The notes under the pieces are model-generated. The model was not told the origin of the DNA. It saw only the letters and a list, made by a program, of their open reading frames with translations, and ran no database searches. Positions 1 to 11,247 of a DNA stretch of 64,000 bases are shown here, one piece after another. Origin of the DNA: Lineus longissimus (Eukaryota; Nemertea; Pilidiophora; Heteronemertea; Lineidae); assembly GCF_910592395.1 (NCBI RefSeq), contig NC_088309.1, positions 21,206,599 to 21,270,598 on the forward strand, written 5' to 3'. How positions within the stretch are numbered: position 1 is the stretch's first letter; every line of letters starts with the position of its first letter. Both the position numbers and the translations under genes were made by a program.

Positions 1-1257
1 TCGTCGTTTTGTTTTAAAACCCGCGGGCTCGAAAGCGACCTTGACCTCCAAGTGCCAGGTCTAAAATAGTGATGTTTCGCAAGTTTACGTTTTGACTAAC
101 GTTTTTAGTTTTGGTTGCACTTTTTCCTCCCTCGTGTTGTTGGTACCGGTAGATGATTTGGCATTAATCAACTGTTAATTCCCGGGCGGATATATATCCC
201 TAGTCCTTATCCACTATTACCCGGTCACAAAAAGAATGAATAATGACCAAAAAGTCTTAAATTCTCTGGGGTTATTCCAAAATGACTGACTCGTTTACCC
301 CCAATTCATTCTTTAGGTTTTTAACCTTGAAATATACACTTTCAGTTTAAGCTCACAAAAACACAAGAAAAGCTTTAACACATAATCCAATGTGCTCCGT
401 GATTGTTGCGCATGCGCGGTTTCAAGATCGCCATATGTGGTGCAGTTGGTGGTTCCATGAGTGTATTAAAAAAAGGATAGTATGAAGTTTTGATGATGCG
501 GCAAATGACTGTTAGTACTTTTTGTTCAAATGCATATAACGTTTTTCTCAAATTCAACTCGACCGTTTCTCAAGTTTCGAAGCGTTTAGAGATATACTTT
601 TTATGAATGCCGTGCATTCCCTACGCACAATTCAATTCGCTTTTTAAAATATTTCAACAGATGTGGAGGAAGATCGGAACCATGAGGTCGAACACGCGCC
701 TGCATCCATTCCCTCAACCTTCACTCCCCCACGCATGGCATGCGTTGAAATACCAGTCTAAGAAACGACCTTTCACGTATTCTTCAGGTGATAGATATTT
801 TCATGGAACTGATTCTATTTCCGAAACGTGTAATTTGGAGTTATTTGTTTTACTCTGATGAATTTTAACCTGCATGTTTTTACTTGGGTTTGCGGAAAAG
901 ACCCAGTCAGTTCAAAACTATAGTCTGAGTGGGCTAAAAAATGCAGGGGTGTTTACCTTGATGGTTATGTTACGAAACGGCCTAAAGTACATTCTGGAAG
1001 CAGTGACCGGATCGGCCTCGTTCTAATTGCATGAACAGGGATATGGCGAATGACGTAAGACTACACCTAACCCATCCTGAGATGCTTTTTTACTCTAACA
1101 TATGTTAAAGACCACTGGTTATGTCAGGATGCATCGAACCAGACCAGATCACATTCGTACGCGTGACACGGCAGACCAATCTAGATTAATCCGGATCAAT
1201 CTATAGATTGGTTTGGTCCCTTGCAAACGGCCCTAATATAGTCAAATCCAGCACTTA

Positions 1258-1440
1258 TTACGACCGGTGTGCAAGGGCTAGTAGTCCTAGGGCTGATAGT
1301 CCGTGTAACAATAGGCCGCATTGCTAAATGTTTTGGTTAGGGTTAGCGGTACAATATAGATCATGCTGCTTAATTGATCAAATACAATGCTACCGGACTA
1401 TGACTCCAGGGGGACTATATCCGCTGTCACACCGGTCATC
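1258..1440. repeat. Imperfect inverted repeat
   Basis: Arms at about 1258-1312 and 1386-1440 share GACCGGTGTG and GATAGTCCG/CATAGTCCGG blocks in opposite orientation, with a spacer of roughly 73 bases. It may be a decayed MITE. The arms are too diverged to define ends or a target duplication. Confidence 0.4.
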
Positions 1441-4017
1441 CTAGCAGACAAGGGGTGTTTTTTTTCTCACATAGCAGCGATTATAATCGCAGGTAGTATA
1501 CATGTATTCCAACGATTTAAACCGCTGCGGCTCCGAACAGGTAAAACGCAAACGAACCATTTTTTGTCGCATTCGGTCATGATCGCAGGTCGCAGCGATA
1601 TGAAACTCTCGTTTGTATGGGACGCAAACGACCGATTACCCCAATGCCGGCGTGATGGCAAATCGATGGCCCAACTGTCTCCCTCGGCCCTGATGAGTTT
1701 TTGTTCAAGTTCATCATCCAGTGGCAAGGTTTCTGAACGGGGTTTCTATCGTGAAGTTGCAGGTTCATGCAGTTATAAAATCGCTGGAAAAGACAGGTTG
1801 TCGCAATGTTTTCTCTCAAAATGGTGCATTACGTTTACAGGCCCTCGAAGATAAGACCATTCGTACAGCTCTAAAACCACCGCCTTTTATAGCGGTACGA
1901 ATTATCAAGAATTTGTCCTATGATCCTCAGACAAGCAACGTTGTGTGTGATCGTCCCCATGCAGTCACGAAAGAAAAAAGGCTAGGTACACCATTTTGCT
2001 GCGATGCTTTTGAAAACCAGACATTTCGGCTGCAGATGTATTAGAATTTAAAATTGACTGAGTTTCATTTATTTTGACCAGCGTTAGTGGTCATATCGCG
2101 CGCTGTCCATCGTTTGATCTAACCCACCAATTGTCCGAGAGCTGCATGTTGGTTCTATAAGGGCCTTTAAACGTAATGGGGGTGACAGAAAAGCCTTGCA
2201 TTGGCTTAATTGCAACAAAATTTCTAGCGATTGTTGGCAGGTTCAGCGGTATTACCGTATGGGAATTTATAGAGCGTAACGGTAGGCGAACTTCACAAAA
2301 GGCGATATTTTGAGACGATCGAAAGCATGTTATTTGTATTCAAAGATGAAATATAAAAGATGAAAATTAAACGCATCGGCTTAAATGGGGTCAAGGATGT
2401 TGGATTTGGTATACAAAACATCAGGGTGTTTCATAAAATGGGTAGTCCTAATTTTTTATCACATTCAGTCGGAAATACTAGCACCATTCTTGAAAGATCA
2501 GAATTCAGAATTTTAGGCTAAGACACAGAAATGATTGAGTACATATTATATATATGAGCAAAAAGTTGAGGAGTCAGGTCCGCCTGTCACGTGACTGACA
2601 TTAGGACAGACTTGAGGAGTATTGACCACTCGTTACACATTTTGATACATTGTTGTACACTGCACGTGCGCCTCTCTCTGCACACGCGTATATTCTTGAG
2701 ATAAGTCAGAATCCTAAACACAGCGAGTATAAAAGCTACTTATTGCAGGATTTTGAATCAAAGATTGACTTTATTATGAAAACGAAATACTTCGAGGTAT
2801 CCTTCGGAAGAAATTGTGCTTAGAATGCTGTAAACCTTAAACAAATACTGAATAAATATCAAAATCATTACATGTACATGTATATCGAATCACAACCGAC
2901 AGACCCGATGGGATGTCACACGTTTTATAGTCGGATATACACGACCCCGCAGCGAGGGATTCTTGACGGCGACCTTCAACATGAGCGGAGCTGGAAGAAC
3001 CTTATTACCACGCAAAGTTTTAATATCTCTTTGGAAGACTTGGTTTTCTAACAGTATTGAAAAAGTAAAAGCATCACAAATCATGTTGGACGATATAAAT
3101 ATCCCACCTGGATGTCAAGGAAAAAAACATATCGGACAGTGATCAGTTGGTTTTTTTGGAACAACCTGAAGAGCGGTTTTGTATTTAAAAGCAAGTCGAC
3201 GGTTTTGATCCCATTCACTCAAGCCATATTCGCAGGACTTATCATCGATGAACCAACACGTGAGTAGGTCTGCTCAGTTCTTTGTATAGTTTCGGTGAGA
3301 TCTTTTTCTTCATTGCTTTACCACTCGGACCGTCGCGTCAGTAGACCGATTTGGTCGATAATGCTTTTGGGGGTTTTCGGATTACACTTGTGGTATTTTT
3401 CACGCATGCCGAAATATTTTCATCATCATTGCGATGCAAAGTGGGCCTAGCGGTGAACCCGAGTATTCGGACGGTTCAGTGGACATCTCTCTATTCATAC
3501 TTCCTTTGGTCTCTATATAATATATACATGAAGCCAGAAACTGACAATGACAAAGCCGGACCTCGAAGTAAAAAAACACACTTTTTTGTCCGGTTTCCTC
3601 TCATTTTCTGGGAGCGCCGCTGAAAGACAGATTGACTCGTTTTTCTCTGTTTCTCTCTATGAAAAGTTATTATCTCTCTAGCTGTCTATTGTTCGTAGTG
3701 GAAACACTGACTTCGAAATATGGGGAACAACCAAAAATGTTACACCGGTGGCATATATACATCGTATAAACATCCTCATACTACACATTTTGAACCATCA
3801 GAGTTACTCGGTCCGTTACCTCCCCTAACAGAGTCTGGCTCGGCGGAGTGGATCCAAGGCTTGAGGGTCAAGATGATACTAGGCTTAAATCAAGGAACGA
3901 GAGAACTTCTGTGTTGCCTCGAAGGCCTATATAGGGTGGACTTTGTGTATGCTCATAAGATTATAATCTTATTATCTAAATAGCTCTGGCATTGCCTGTC
4001 CCGCGGACGTGATACCG

Positions 4018-4050
4018 CCCCCCCCCCCCCACCCCCCACACACACACGCA
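4018..4050. repeat. Poly-C / CA simple repeat
   Basis: A run of C interrupted by one A is followed by a short CA run, about 55 bases before the CRAL-TRIO start codon. Confidence 0.9.
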
Positions 4051-4102
4051 CCAATTTTCCTCCAATATTCCTTACAAAATGATTTGCCCACAGTAAAGAA
4101 CA

Positions 4103-7100
4103 ATGGCGTCGCAGGAGGGGGAGTCATATGTTTGGACCCTGGGTGATGACGTTGAGAAGATAGCCAAGAATGAAATTAACGAACTCCCCGAAGACAGAGC
4201 GAACAAGATAGAGCTTCTCCGCCAGTGGGTTAAGAAACATCCGTACATCGACTCCCGGACAGGTAAATATAATTAGTGAGGTTAAGCAACGTTTCGAGTT
4301 GCGCCTGAGTACAGTTGTGTTCACAGGTAACAACCGGGTGTCTACAAAACCAAGACCCAAGACCCAAGACCCAAGACCTACAAAACCAAGACCCAAGACC
4401 CAAGATGTTGATGGGTCTTGGTTTTGTAGGTCTTGGTTTTGTAGGTGGGGGGGGGTCTTGGTTTTGTAGGTCTTGGGTCTTGGGTCTTGGTTTTGTAGGT
4501 CTTGGTTTTGTAGACACCCGGTAACAACCCTGTTGCCGCGCACATCAACCACATACTGAATAGCGTTCTGGGCACGTTTCAGTCGACACACCTGTCGAAA
4601 TTCTTGACTTGAGGCAAATCCAGGACATATGAATTCGAACGAGTCTACTATGAATTCGTAGCAAATCTGTTGATCACCTTTTCCAGGGGTCTGGTACTGT
4701 ACAATAGGGAGTTTTCGCAAAGTCCCCAACGCCGACGCGAACGCCTAACCCATTGTTCGACAATCTGATTACGGTACCGAACAATAAGGTAGGCGTTGGC
4801 GTTTGCGTTTCGGGGTCTTTGCGAAAACTCCCTATAGTAATGTGGACTCCCAGGCAACCCATTCGTCAACATAAACACAGAGGGACAAGACCGAGCCACT
4901 GCGTCCGGAGTGTAGTGTACATTGTATACTGCTGGCGAAGGCTATGAGATAAGCCTTTTATCATGCCTCGATAAATTTAGAATTTGATATAATAGTACAT
5001 GTACTTAACTTGGAAAAGCAACAATTCCTTTGATAGCTTTTTGAGCGTGAAATGGATGATTTTGTGCCAGAGATAGTCTTTTTTAAACGTGGAATCGGAC
5101 TACCTGTTACAGAGGTGGGAATGGACTGTCTGTTATAAAGTTGGGGATTGGACTGATTGGGGGTAAGATGATGACCCCTCAACCAAAATTGTTTTAAGAA
5201 TTTGAATAAAACGTTCTTAACCCGTCCCGTCTCGCCTAACTTGTAATGTACAATGTAATACCTCATTACTGGTGTTTAGCTCAAGAGTCCCGGTTTTGGC
5301 AACTATATATTTATATGTCACTCATAATCAATGCAAAGTCCCGGGTGCAAAACCTGGACCCCGTCCAACTCATGGACTCCCGCAAGGAAGTTTGCACAAA
5401 AGAAAAGTTTAAGCTTGACAAGTCGTCAGAAAATTTCCAAAAACTGCCTCGCCTATATTTATTATCATTGAATGAATGTATTGTATTTTTTAGTAAAGTT
5501 AGAGGGCGGAAACACACATATGATTAGAAAAAAAGACAGTGTCATGCTACTCTAAAGATCAATACTGCTTCAACATTCTTAGCCGTTATTAACAAGATAT
5601 TGACCAAATGCGCAAAATCACACTTTTGATGTTTATTATTGGCCTGATTTTACTTACATTTCTAAGGCGAGGCAATATCAGGAAGTCAAATAATATATAT
5701 GATAAATCAAATTATAAATCTCTCCACTGTCTATTTTGCTTTCGTTCAGATGACAGATTTTTGCTGAAATTCCTGAGAGCGGCTAAGTTCAGTTTGCTTC
5801 GGGCGCAGGAGAAACTGACCGATTACATCATCGCTCGGACATCCCAAATTGAAGGAAGCCCAGAATGGTTCAACACCGACCCGAACGATAAGAACATCCA
5901 AGGATTATTAGAATATGGGTAATTACATGGAGAAGCAATAGTACCCTTGGACCAATAAGTCTGGTGGAGATCGATTTAATAATTTGGTGGCAATTGGCCC
6001 GTTTCAGTTCTTCTGACTTACCTTTGACTTATGACCTTGACCTTTGATCCTCCAGTGACAAACTGGCGTCAACCAGTCTGGACAGAACCGACTGAGTTTG
6101 GTGGAAATCGTGATTTGGACCACATGACCTTGACTTTTGACCTTTGACCTTTGACCTCGTCGACCACATGGCCTTAAGGGCAATCTGCGGGTCAAACTGC
6201 ATACAAAAATATGTTTAAGGGTTGATTGCTTCTTCTCAAAGCCAGAGTTCACCTACATGGGCTAGTCGAGTGTCCCGGAAGATCGGACTAAAGACTAAAG
6301 TAAAAATAAGTGACGCAAGCACCTATTACCCCTTTTTCAAACGCCATCTTAGTTGACAGGAATACCATATTAACCAGTGAAGAAGCATCTCTCCAGCCAA
6401 TCTTTTCTTTCAGAGTGCATATTGTACTACCTGGCACTGACCCATTGGGGAGAAGAGTCATTATGGTGAGGCAAAGTAAGTATTGAATCAGCTTAGAGGT
6501 GGGATGATGTTCAATATATATAGGCCTTATTGGTCTGCAATACCATCCCTTTACCAATAAATCATAATAAGCCACACGACAATATATATACATGTATACG
6601 AAGTCTCTGCGGCGACCGGGGGCCGGGGCGAACTGGCACAGCAATAATCACAAACTGTCTCTTGTCTCTCCGCCTCGTTCCGTTATCAGTCCAGCCAAAA
6701 CGACGTGTGCATATGCCCCGGTTCGTCAATGAACATGTAGTTGATACTGAGGAGTGAGCTAGCCCAGCAACAACTCCATGTCTTCTATTCTTCTTCTACC
6801 ATCTGGTCCACCACTTGCCGACTCCTTTCCATGAGTATACACTGAGTTGCTTTTGGACGGGTGAGCTGGGCCAAGCAACCATCTCACCCTGAGTAACTAT
6901 ACGCAATCTCAACTCTCTTGTTTCTGAATACATTGTTCCTATCTCTTCTTTACCATCTAGTCCCCCAGGTCAAGGAGTTCAGCCAGCACGACATGACCCG
7001 GCTCCTCTTCATGAGCATGGAGTTGCTCCTGAGGGACGAGCTCGCCCAGATCAACGGCATTGTTCTCATCGTTGACTGTGAGACCATGTTCACTGGGGCG

Positions 7101-9004
7101 GTTGCCTTCTGGACCAGGGAGAGAATGAAGAGGGCATGCAAGTGTTGGCAGGTCGGTGTCACTTTCTTTTCGTTCAATTGCATCATCTATGATCTGGCAT
7201 GTGATTGGCGGCCGCCGAAGTCAGAATCGCTTTACGACTTGAATGAATCAGTTCCATCATCACCCTGAAGATGGCGATTGTTTTGTTTTAACGTTGAAGG
7301 GGTTGAAGCCTTTAAAGACCTCATAAGCGGTATCATTTGGTAACTTTTTATCACTTTTCAAAAAGAAATATTGATACAGCTAGGGGGCATAGTAATCTTT
7401 TCTCTGTTGATTCAGCAAACCCTGGTCTAGGGGAAGCTATTGCAAACAGCCCCTAGTGACTTTTAGGCAATTTTCATATGACTTTGATAGGCAATATTAC
7501 AGCCTGAGATCGGCAAAATGATTCTCCGAATCAGTGACTAAGGCATTTTTCACCTCTTTGACGAAGTAACTCAATTCATTTGTGACACAGTGAATAAACT
7601 GCAAGAATGCTAAGTTTGCTGTTGATAAAAGGTATCAGACTATACACCTTCAGGGGATAAAATACACACTACTGTTAAAGTTGCCGTTAGCCATAGCGGC
7701 TAGTAGATGATATCTTTCATGCATTTCCAATCATTTTTTTTCATTTCAAAGATCCCGGGCATATTTTGCTTTTCTTTTGAAGGATGCGTTGCCAATGAGA
7801 ATGAAGGCTGCTCATTATCTTCAAATGCCCGCATTCGTCAACGTCATGTTCGAGTTCTGCAAGATCTTTTTGAGCAGAAAAATGGCGAAAAGGGTAAGAA
7901 TCAATGCTTGTTGAAAGGACGTCCGTTTCTTTATACGAGGCCATCCTGAGAGCAGGCTTTTTTACTCCTTCGTCATATACAAAAATATCGACAGGCGGCG
8001 GAGTATATTGAAAACCATGGGATGTCAACCCTTCGTTTTCCCATTGAATAGATCGAGAAGGCGGCGACAGTCGTCGCAAGAGGCACACGCAAAAATTCAC
8101 TCACTGGTGAAAACTAGGCATTCTCTAACGAACTTTCTGATAACATCTCTAATAGTTTAATACCGTATGTTGATCTTAATCATATTCAGCTACATCTCCA
8201 TTCGAATCTCAACGGCCTCTACCAGACTGTGCCAAAGTCTATGCTGCCCAAAGAATATGGAGGCGGTGCTGGTCCATTATCGGAACTCAAACGTAAGTTC
8301 ACCAAACGAACGCTGCCGTCATTCAGTCCGGCCATCACTGCAAGGGGGCATTGGCCCTTCAGGTCCCGCCATGCCTATCTATACAACCTGTATGCATAGG
8401 TATCGGCCTCATCCCTCCATTACTCGCCATTGGGGAAGACTGATTAATAGGATGAAAAAACTACCTCGGGAGACTTGGCTTAATCATGGTAGACGACAAA
8501 CTTGTTGGGCTAGGTTTGCCGACAGTGTCGACCAATTCCCTTTTGATGGCGCATTGTCACTCAGTATCTGAGGCTGTATCTGAGCCACATTGCAGGACCT
8601 GAGCCATTGTCCAAAGCTCAACCAAATTTCGTTGAGGCCAGCAGAAAAATAGACAAAGCGGTGTGTGAAGATAGATGGCTTGGCAGGAGACTGAAGACCA
8701 CCATGACCACACTTTCCTATAGAGGCGTACGCTGATAACATTGATGTAGCTTTACTCCTGGAATAGATGGGTGTGTTTATGACGAAAGCGAGGTCAATTT
8801 GTTTATGGCCCCTATTCTCTTTAACAAACCTGGTCTTTATCTCACCTCTCCTTCACAGGTGCCTGGATTGAAGAATTCAGTAGGTCAAGGGAATACCTTC
8901 TCTCACTTGCTGCTTGCCGTGTTGACGACACAAAGCTACCCCGCAAGGAGGAGAAGGACGATGGGTGGGGTATGGTTGGTACCTATAGGAAGTTACCAGA
9001 GTGA
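4103..9004 (+). CDS. CRAL-TRIO (Sec14-like) lipid-transfer protein, alpha-TTP/RLBP1-like, 7 exons
   Basis: Predicted coding exons are 4103-4262, 5750-5918, 6414-6475, 6961-7151, 7783-7893, 8190-8292 and 8859-9004. All have AG acceptors and GT donors and matching phases, giving 942 bases (313 aa plus stop). The protein starts MASQEGESYVW. Exons 1-2 give the CRAL-TRIO N-terminal helices, with TDDRFLLKFLRAAKF spanning the splice. Exons 3-4 carry GRRVIMVRQ and NGIVLIVD, the start of the lipid-binding fold. Exon 5 gives DALPMRMKAAHYLQMP and exon 6 MLPKEYGGG, both hallmarks of alpha-tocopherol transfer and retinaldehyde-binding proteins. The C-terminus GMVGTYRKLPE is also typical. Such proteins carry one hydrophobic ligand (tocopherol, retinoid or phosphoinositide) in the cytosol; the ligand here cannot be inferred. 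Length fits the family (280-320 aa). The start is the first ATG before the conserved N-terminus. A possible AATAAA lies at 9910. Confidence 0.9.
4335..4520. mobile_element. Hairpin MITE with hAT-like 8-bp target duplication
   Basis: The ends CGGGTGTCTAC and GTAGACACCCG are perfect inverted repeats. The element is flanked by the direct repeat GTAACAAC (4327-4334 and 4521-4528). The interior is almost entirely CAAGACC/GGTCTTG-type short tandem units in opposite orientation on the two arms, so the whole 186 bp can fold back on itself. An 8-bp target duplication is characteristic of hAT transposons; assignment to that superfamily is inference. It sits in intron 1 of the CRAL-TRIO gene. Confidence 0.75.
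4707..4832. mobile_element. TA-flanked MITE (Tc1/mariner-like target site)
   Basis: Long inverted repeats start GGGAGTTTTCGCAAAG and end CTTTGCGAAAACTCCC, flanked on both sides by TA. Imperfect pairing continues inward (CGCCGACGCGAACGCC against GGCGTTGGCGTTTGCG), leaving a small loop. The TA duplication fits Tc1/mariner-class mobilisation. There is no coding capacity. It lies in intron 1 of the CRAL-TRIO gene. The same terminal GGGAGTT motif recurs at 60785-61476. Confidence 0.7.
6018..6157. promoter_or_regulatory. DR1-type nuclear-receptor half-site array (candidate) in intron 2
   Basis: TGACCT half-sites recur through this stretch. At 6031-6052 they are loosely spaced. At 6131-6157 four half-sites (TGACTT, TGACCT, TGACCT, TGACCT) are each separated by one T, which on the other strand is AGGTCA-A-AGGTCA-A-AGGTCA. 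AGGTCA direct repeats spaced by one base are the consensus of RXR heterodimers, HNF4 and COUP-TF. Whether this is a working element or a dispersed simple repeat that resembles one cannot be told from sequence. Confidence 0.4.
6655..6768 (+). pseudogene. Decayed duplicate of CRAL-TRIO exon 4 (copy A)
   Basis: Intron 3 holds a stretch aligning with the 5' half of exon 4 (6961-7151). Shared blocks include CCAGCC, the segment before the CCCGG, ATGA-CATG-AGTTG, CTGAGG and GAGCT-GCCCAG, in the same order and spacing. The reading frame is interrupted and the region matching the 3' half of the exon is missing. A pyrimidine-rich stretch precedes it, as before the true exon. Confidence 0.6.
6775..6885 (+). 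pseudogene. Decayed duplicate of CRAL-TRIO exon 4 (copy B)
   Basis: A second degenerate copy follows copy A. It repeats the acceptor-side pattern (TTCTTC, then CTACCATCTGGTCC) and then GACTCC-TTCCATGAG-AT, GAGTTGCT and GGACG-GTGAGCT, matching 6944-7050. It lacks the middle of the exon and has no usable frame. Copies A and B with the real exon make a three-unit tandem series of exon plus flanking intron. Confidence 0.55.
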
Positions 9005-11247
9005 GGAAGCTCGTGCAGGAATGGTGTTGAATCCCGCTACAGGAGTGGGCAACTGAGAACACTTCACGATGGTTCCTCTGACGAGATTCTTGATAAACAT
9101 CAGCATCTTGGGAGTCCCCCTTGAAGGCATGGCCGATTATGCAGAACTAGATTAAGGAAGACTCGTAAGATGGAAACACTGGTAAATGGGGAACACTCAC
9201 AAGTGCGTAATACTGACGGAGGACATCACACCTTCTTGCCATTGACTCCGGTACCATCATGGGGTGACTTTGAATGGGGTAACTTTGAACACCCTCCAGA
9301 AAAAAATGTCATAATGACAAACGTCCGGACATCCTAAGGAAATCAGGGGTTGATGTTAACTGCTCCGGCCTTGAGGAAGGTGTTCAACACCCCACTGTTC
9401 AAAGGCACCCCTTGTGACAGTACTGAAACTTTGATGGTTTGTAAATTGATTTGTAGTTTTGTATCAATGGTGCTAACAATTGTATATACTGGAACTCTCC
9501 ATTAGTAGATATTATCGTTTCAGACTCTGGAGCGCAAACCACTTGTCTTGTTTGGAGAAAACAACAATGTTGGGAGAAAATCAAGGTTTTTATGCTCAAA
9601 ACTAGCCCTGGCAACTTACTAACCCATTTGGTGTGATAGGTCACATTGTAGGTTTTATATCCCGGTACGGCATTATTTTCGTTCATAAAAATGAAATTTT
9701 TACAGAAAAATATTGTTTACATTTCTTCTGTCTCATGTTTACTTTCCGATGAATTGTAGTGTCGCCCTCTATTCAAGAAGTGTACACTAGTCCTTATTTC
9801 CCTTTTTGGCATTAGCCATTTTGGCAAAGGCAGTACATTGGGAACTGATGAGTAAGTCAAACCAATAACAAGCAACATGCCCTACAATATTTCTATCCAG
9901 GAATAGTCAAATAAATAGACCAACACCTGTCGTGAAGAACAAACATAATGTCAATGAAAACTCCAAGACAAAACCACATGTCAATGCATCATTGAGTTTA
10001 ATTTACAAAAAATAATTTAGGTGGGTACAACAACATTTACATGAAACATTCTCATATGAGATTATCAAAGCTAACAATATGAAAAACATTCAAATTGGAT
10101 TCATATTTTGCTATTGCTAGAAAATAGTTTAAATCGGCGGTATGGTTTATTCTCAGGAATGTGCTACATTACAAAATTACAAAAATTACTGGGTTTTGAA
10201 GATTATTACATTTAGTACATTCTCTAGTGGTATATGTATTGTTAGTTTCTATGGTATTAGTTCCTGGATACAATCGCTGCCTCCACATTCAATTTGTTAT
10301 CTACATACATATAAGCAAGCAAGAATAAATCTTTGCTTGATGTAAGGTAAAGTGGTACAAATACAGCCCTACAGTATAGAAAACAGCTGGCAGCACACAT
10401 TAATGCACAGCAAGGCTATAACTGCAGACAAGTGATAATTTCATCGCTCATCACAGCAATAAATATTGCATGTCTCTGCAAAGAAAGTTGGTTGTCTGCA
10501 TTGCTTAAGACCATTTATTAAGGGATCATAACATGGGCACCTGTCATGAACTTGCACCCAACTGCCAATCCAGTGAGAGCAATTCACAACCTGAGAAACA
10601 GTAGATTTCACCTGTGCCTTTTCTGCAAAACTGGTCACAAGCATTCAAATAAGACGGCCGAATTTAGTTAATCAAACATGTTAATTTCAATACCTACTCT
10701 TCATCAATATTCTTCACAACAACACAACAAAATTAGCAACACAATATAAACGCTACAATGAATAATACTAGAAATCATGACAAGGGAATATCATAACACC
10801 TTTCTCCTGCAAAATGTATACTAGTGCCGTGAAATGGTTTAGTTGTGTGACCGATTTTGTGCAAAAAATGTTAGAAGAATATGGTATAAATTTCTACAAT
10901 TTTGATTCTATATTTAGACAATAGATATAGGTACACTGACTGACTACTTCTAGCACCAAACTGAGGTAAAGAGAATGAGTATACAATATACGACTTATAA
11001 ACAGTTGGTCTATGTACAGTTACAATATAACATCAACAGACTTCAAAACAAACAAATTGAACTGAAACTATATAAAAGTGTACCTCAGGATAATAATGAG
11101 GAGGGTGGGACAACATGGACATTTTTGGGTTCGTTTCTTGTCATATTCATGACCACATTCAGTTCTGAGATTAAATATTGAGAAAATGGGGAAATCCTCT
11201 CATCCATTACAGCTTGTAGACACCCACAGGTGATACGAAAGTCAGTA
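9005..11247. other. Convergent intergenic region (two 3' ends)
   Basis: The CRAL-TRIO gene (+) and the SAM/PDZ gene (-) point toward each other here. No coding segment or mobile element is recognised. Candidate poly(A) signals are AATAAA at 9910-9915 for the + gene and its complement TTTATT at 10514-10519 for the - gene. Both are common words in AT-rich DNA and are weak evidence. Confidence 0.5.

Larger units (their letters stand above)
1..4102. other. Intergenic DNA, no recognisable gene
   Basis: No open frame here resembles a known protein family, and the longest ones (about 155 and 107 codons near 1387-2044) overlap each other in different frames without splice signals or motifs. Visible items are an imperfect inverted repeat at about 1258-1440, a TATA-like TATAAAAG at about 2729 with no gene after it, and a poly-C/CA tract just before the first gene. 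The 5' leader and promoter of the CRAL-TRIO gene presumably lie in the last few hundred bases, but I cannot place them. Confidence 0.6.

Noticed and set aside
1387-2044. Overlapping frames of 155 and 107 codons
   Set aside because: Two frames compete over the same bases, neither has motifs, and no splice or promoter context was found.
4124-4729. 201-codon minus-strand frame and several overlapping frames
   Set aside because: They run through the CAAGACC hairpin MITE and antisense to exon 1 of the CRAL-TRIO gene; repeat-driven.
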